Below, piece by piece: positions 5,160 through 5,921 of a DNA stretch of 5,921 nucleotides (position 1 is its first letter; every line of letters begins with the position of its first letter). A program made the translations under genes and the position numbers. The stretch is from Solirubrobacterales bacterium. GTDB taxonomy: Bacteria; Actinomycetota; Thermoleophilia; Solirubrobacterales; 70-9. The DNA lies in NCBI GenBank assembly GCA_030152505.1, contig JASLJO010000126.1, forward strand, positions 1-5,921, in the 5' to 3' direction. Under the pieces are notes generated by a model, which saw only the letters and a list, made by a program, of their open reading frames with translations, was not told the origin of the DNA and made no database searches.

Positions 5160-5921
5160 ATGACCTCCCGTGTGGACATGCACTGTCACTCGACCGCTTC
5201 GCAGCTCTCCCGGCTCGGCGTCCAGCGCTCGCTCGGACTGCCCGAGTGCGCGACCCCTCCCGAGGAGGTCTACGAGCTGGCCAGGCGGCGGGGGATGGAC
5301 TTCGTCACGATCACCGACCACGACACGATCGACGGTTGCCTCGAGCTGGCCGACCGTCCCGACTGCTTCGTCTCCGAGGAGCTGACCGCCCGCTTCGCCG
5401 GCGAGCCCCAGGCGGTTCACGTCCTCTGTTACGGGATCACTCCCGGAGACCATGAGTGGCTGCAGGCACACGCCGGCGATCTGGAGGCCTGCGCCGCATA
5501 CCTTCACGAGGGCGAGATCGCCTGCGCCCTGGCGCACCCCTTCTACAACGTCGCGGCACCGCTCACCGCCCGCCATCGGCGTCGCCTCGCCGAGCTCTTC
5601 CCGATCTGGGAGGTGCGCAACGGCTCGCGCGCGACGGAGCTCAACATGCCCGCCGTCGTCTACGTCGACACGCACGGCAGCACAGGGATCGGCGGTTCGG
5701 ACGACCACGCCGGCGTGGACATCGGCCGCACCTTCACCGAGGTGCCGGCCGCATTCACGCCGGAAGAGTTTCTGACTCGGCTGCGCCAAGGCGAAGCCGA
5801 GGCCGCGGGCGAGCAGGGCAGCGCGGCGAAGTGGGCACATGCCGCGATGGCGCTGGCGACCCGCGCCCTGACCATGCCCGACGAGACGTGCCGGTGGAGA
5901 GAGGTCCATATGGCCCTCTCT
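5160..5921 (+). CDS. PHP-domain metal-dependent phosphoesterase, N-terminal part (3' end outside window)
   Basis: The frame is open from ATG 5160 to the last base, giving 254 codons with no stop. PHP domains are distorted TIM barrels with a multinuclear metal site that hydrolyse phosphoesters. All four motif regions are visible: DMHCHST (H8, H10), VTITDHDTIDG at 49-59 (D53, H54), SEE at 72-74 with VHVLCYGI at 86-93 (H87), ALAHPFYN at 123-130 (H126), and GGSDDHAGVDIGRT at 178-191 (D181/D182, H183). The region EVRNGSR at 151-157 is also typical. The barrel is therefore complete by about residue 215, and the chain continues (EQGSAAKWAHAAMALATRAL), suggesting a second domain downstream. From memory, similar PHP modules in Thermoleophilia are joined to a glycosyltransferase; this cannot be checked here. 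The gene starts 14 nt after the CHAD stop, so the two are probably co-transcribed. The substrate is unknown. Confidence 0.88.
   Translation, partial: MTSRVDMHCHSTASQLSRLGVQRSLGLPECATPPEEVYELARRRGMDFVTITDHDTIDGCLELADRPDCFVSEELTARFAGEPQAVHVLCYGITPGDHEWLQAHAGDLEACAAYLHEGEIACALAHPFYNVAAPLTARHRRRLAELFPIWEVRNGSRATELNMPAVVYVDTHGSTGIGGSDDHAGVDIGRTFTEVPAAFTPEEFLTRLRQGEAEAAGEQGSAAKWAHAAMALATRALTMPDETCRWREVHMALS

Noticed and set aside
4244..5179. Long antisense ORF (311 codons, - strand) across both CHAD halves
   Set aside because: Arg/Ala/Ser-rich translation with no recognisable motif; the + strand carries clear CHAD motifs.

Overview
This is a high-GC bacterial window with every gene on the + strand. 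It holds the 3' part of a phosphate-uptake (Pst) operon, then polyphosphate-related genes, then the start of a PHP-domain phosphoesterase gene. The high GC, codon use, GTG starts, a weak TAnnnT-type -10 candidate and the combination pst-phoU-ppx-CHAD-PHP suggest a deep-branching Actinomycetota, most likely class Thermoleophilia (Solirubrobacterales-like). That placement is inferred from general familiarity and was not tested by a search.

Layout: (1) 1-2987, the end of pstC, then pstA, pstB and phoU, packed as one operon. pstC/pstA abut at TAG-ATG, pstB has a clear AAGGAG site, and pstB/phoU overlap at TGATG. pstS and the operon promoter would lie upstream of the window. (2) 2988-3153, an intergenic stretch almost filled by a 108-bp nested palindrome. 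(3) 3154-4062, an exopolyphosphatase/GppA-family gene (ppx). (4) 4063-4195, a second intergenic stretch filled by an unrelated 111-bp nested palindrome. Its core reads as a tight 18-bp hairpin whose loop is interrupted by a 63-bp segment flanked by 7-bp direct repeats. (5) 4196-5145, a CHAD (polyphosphate-binding) protein encoded as two separate half-domain ORFs of identical length (158 aa each) that overlap by GTGA. (6) 5160-5921, the N-terminal 254 codons of a PHP metal-dependent phosphoesterase that runs off the window.

Functional reading: PstCAB imports phosphate and PhoU connects transporter activity to Pho signalling. Ppx would hydrolyse polyphosphate (or pppGpp), and the CHAD pair probably binds polyphosphate. 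The window therefore reads as a phosphate uptake, storage and mobilisation locus. The most unusual items are the split CHAD protein and the two structurally similar but sequence-unrelated nested palindromes on either side of ppx. There is no CRISPR array, rRNA, tRNA or transposase gene. No gene-free stretch exceeds 300 bases.
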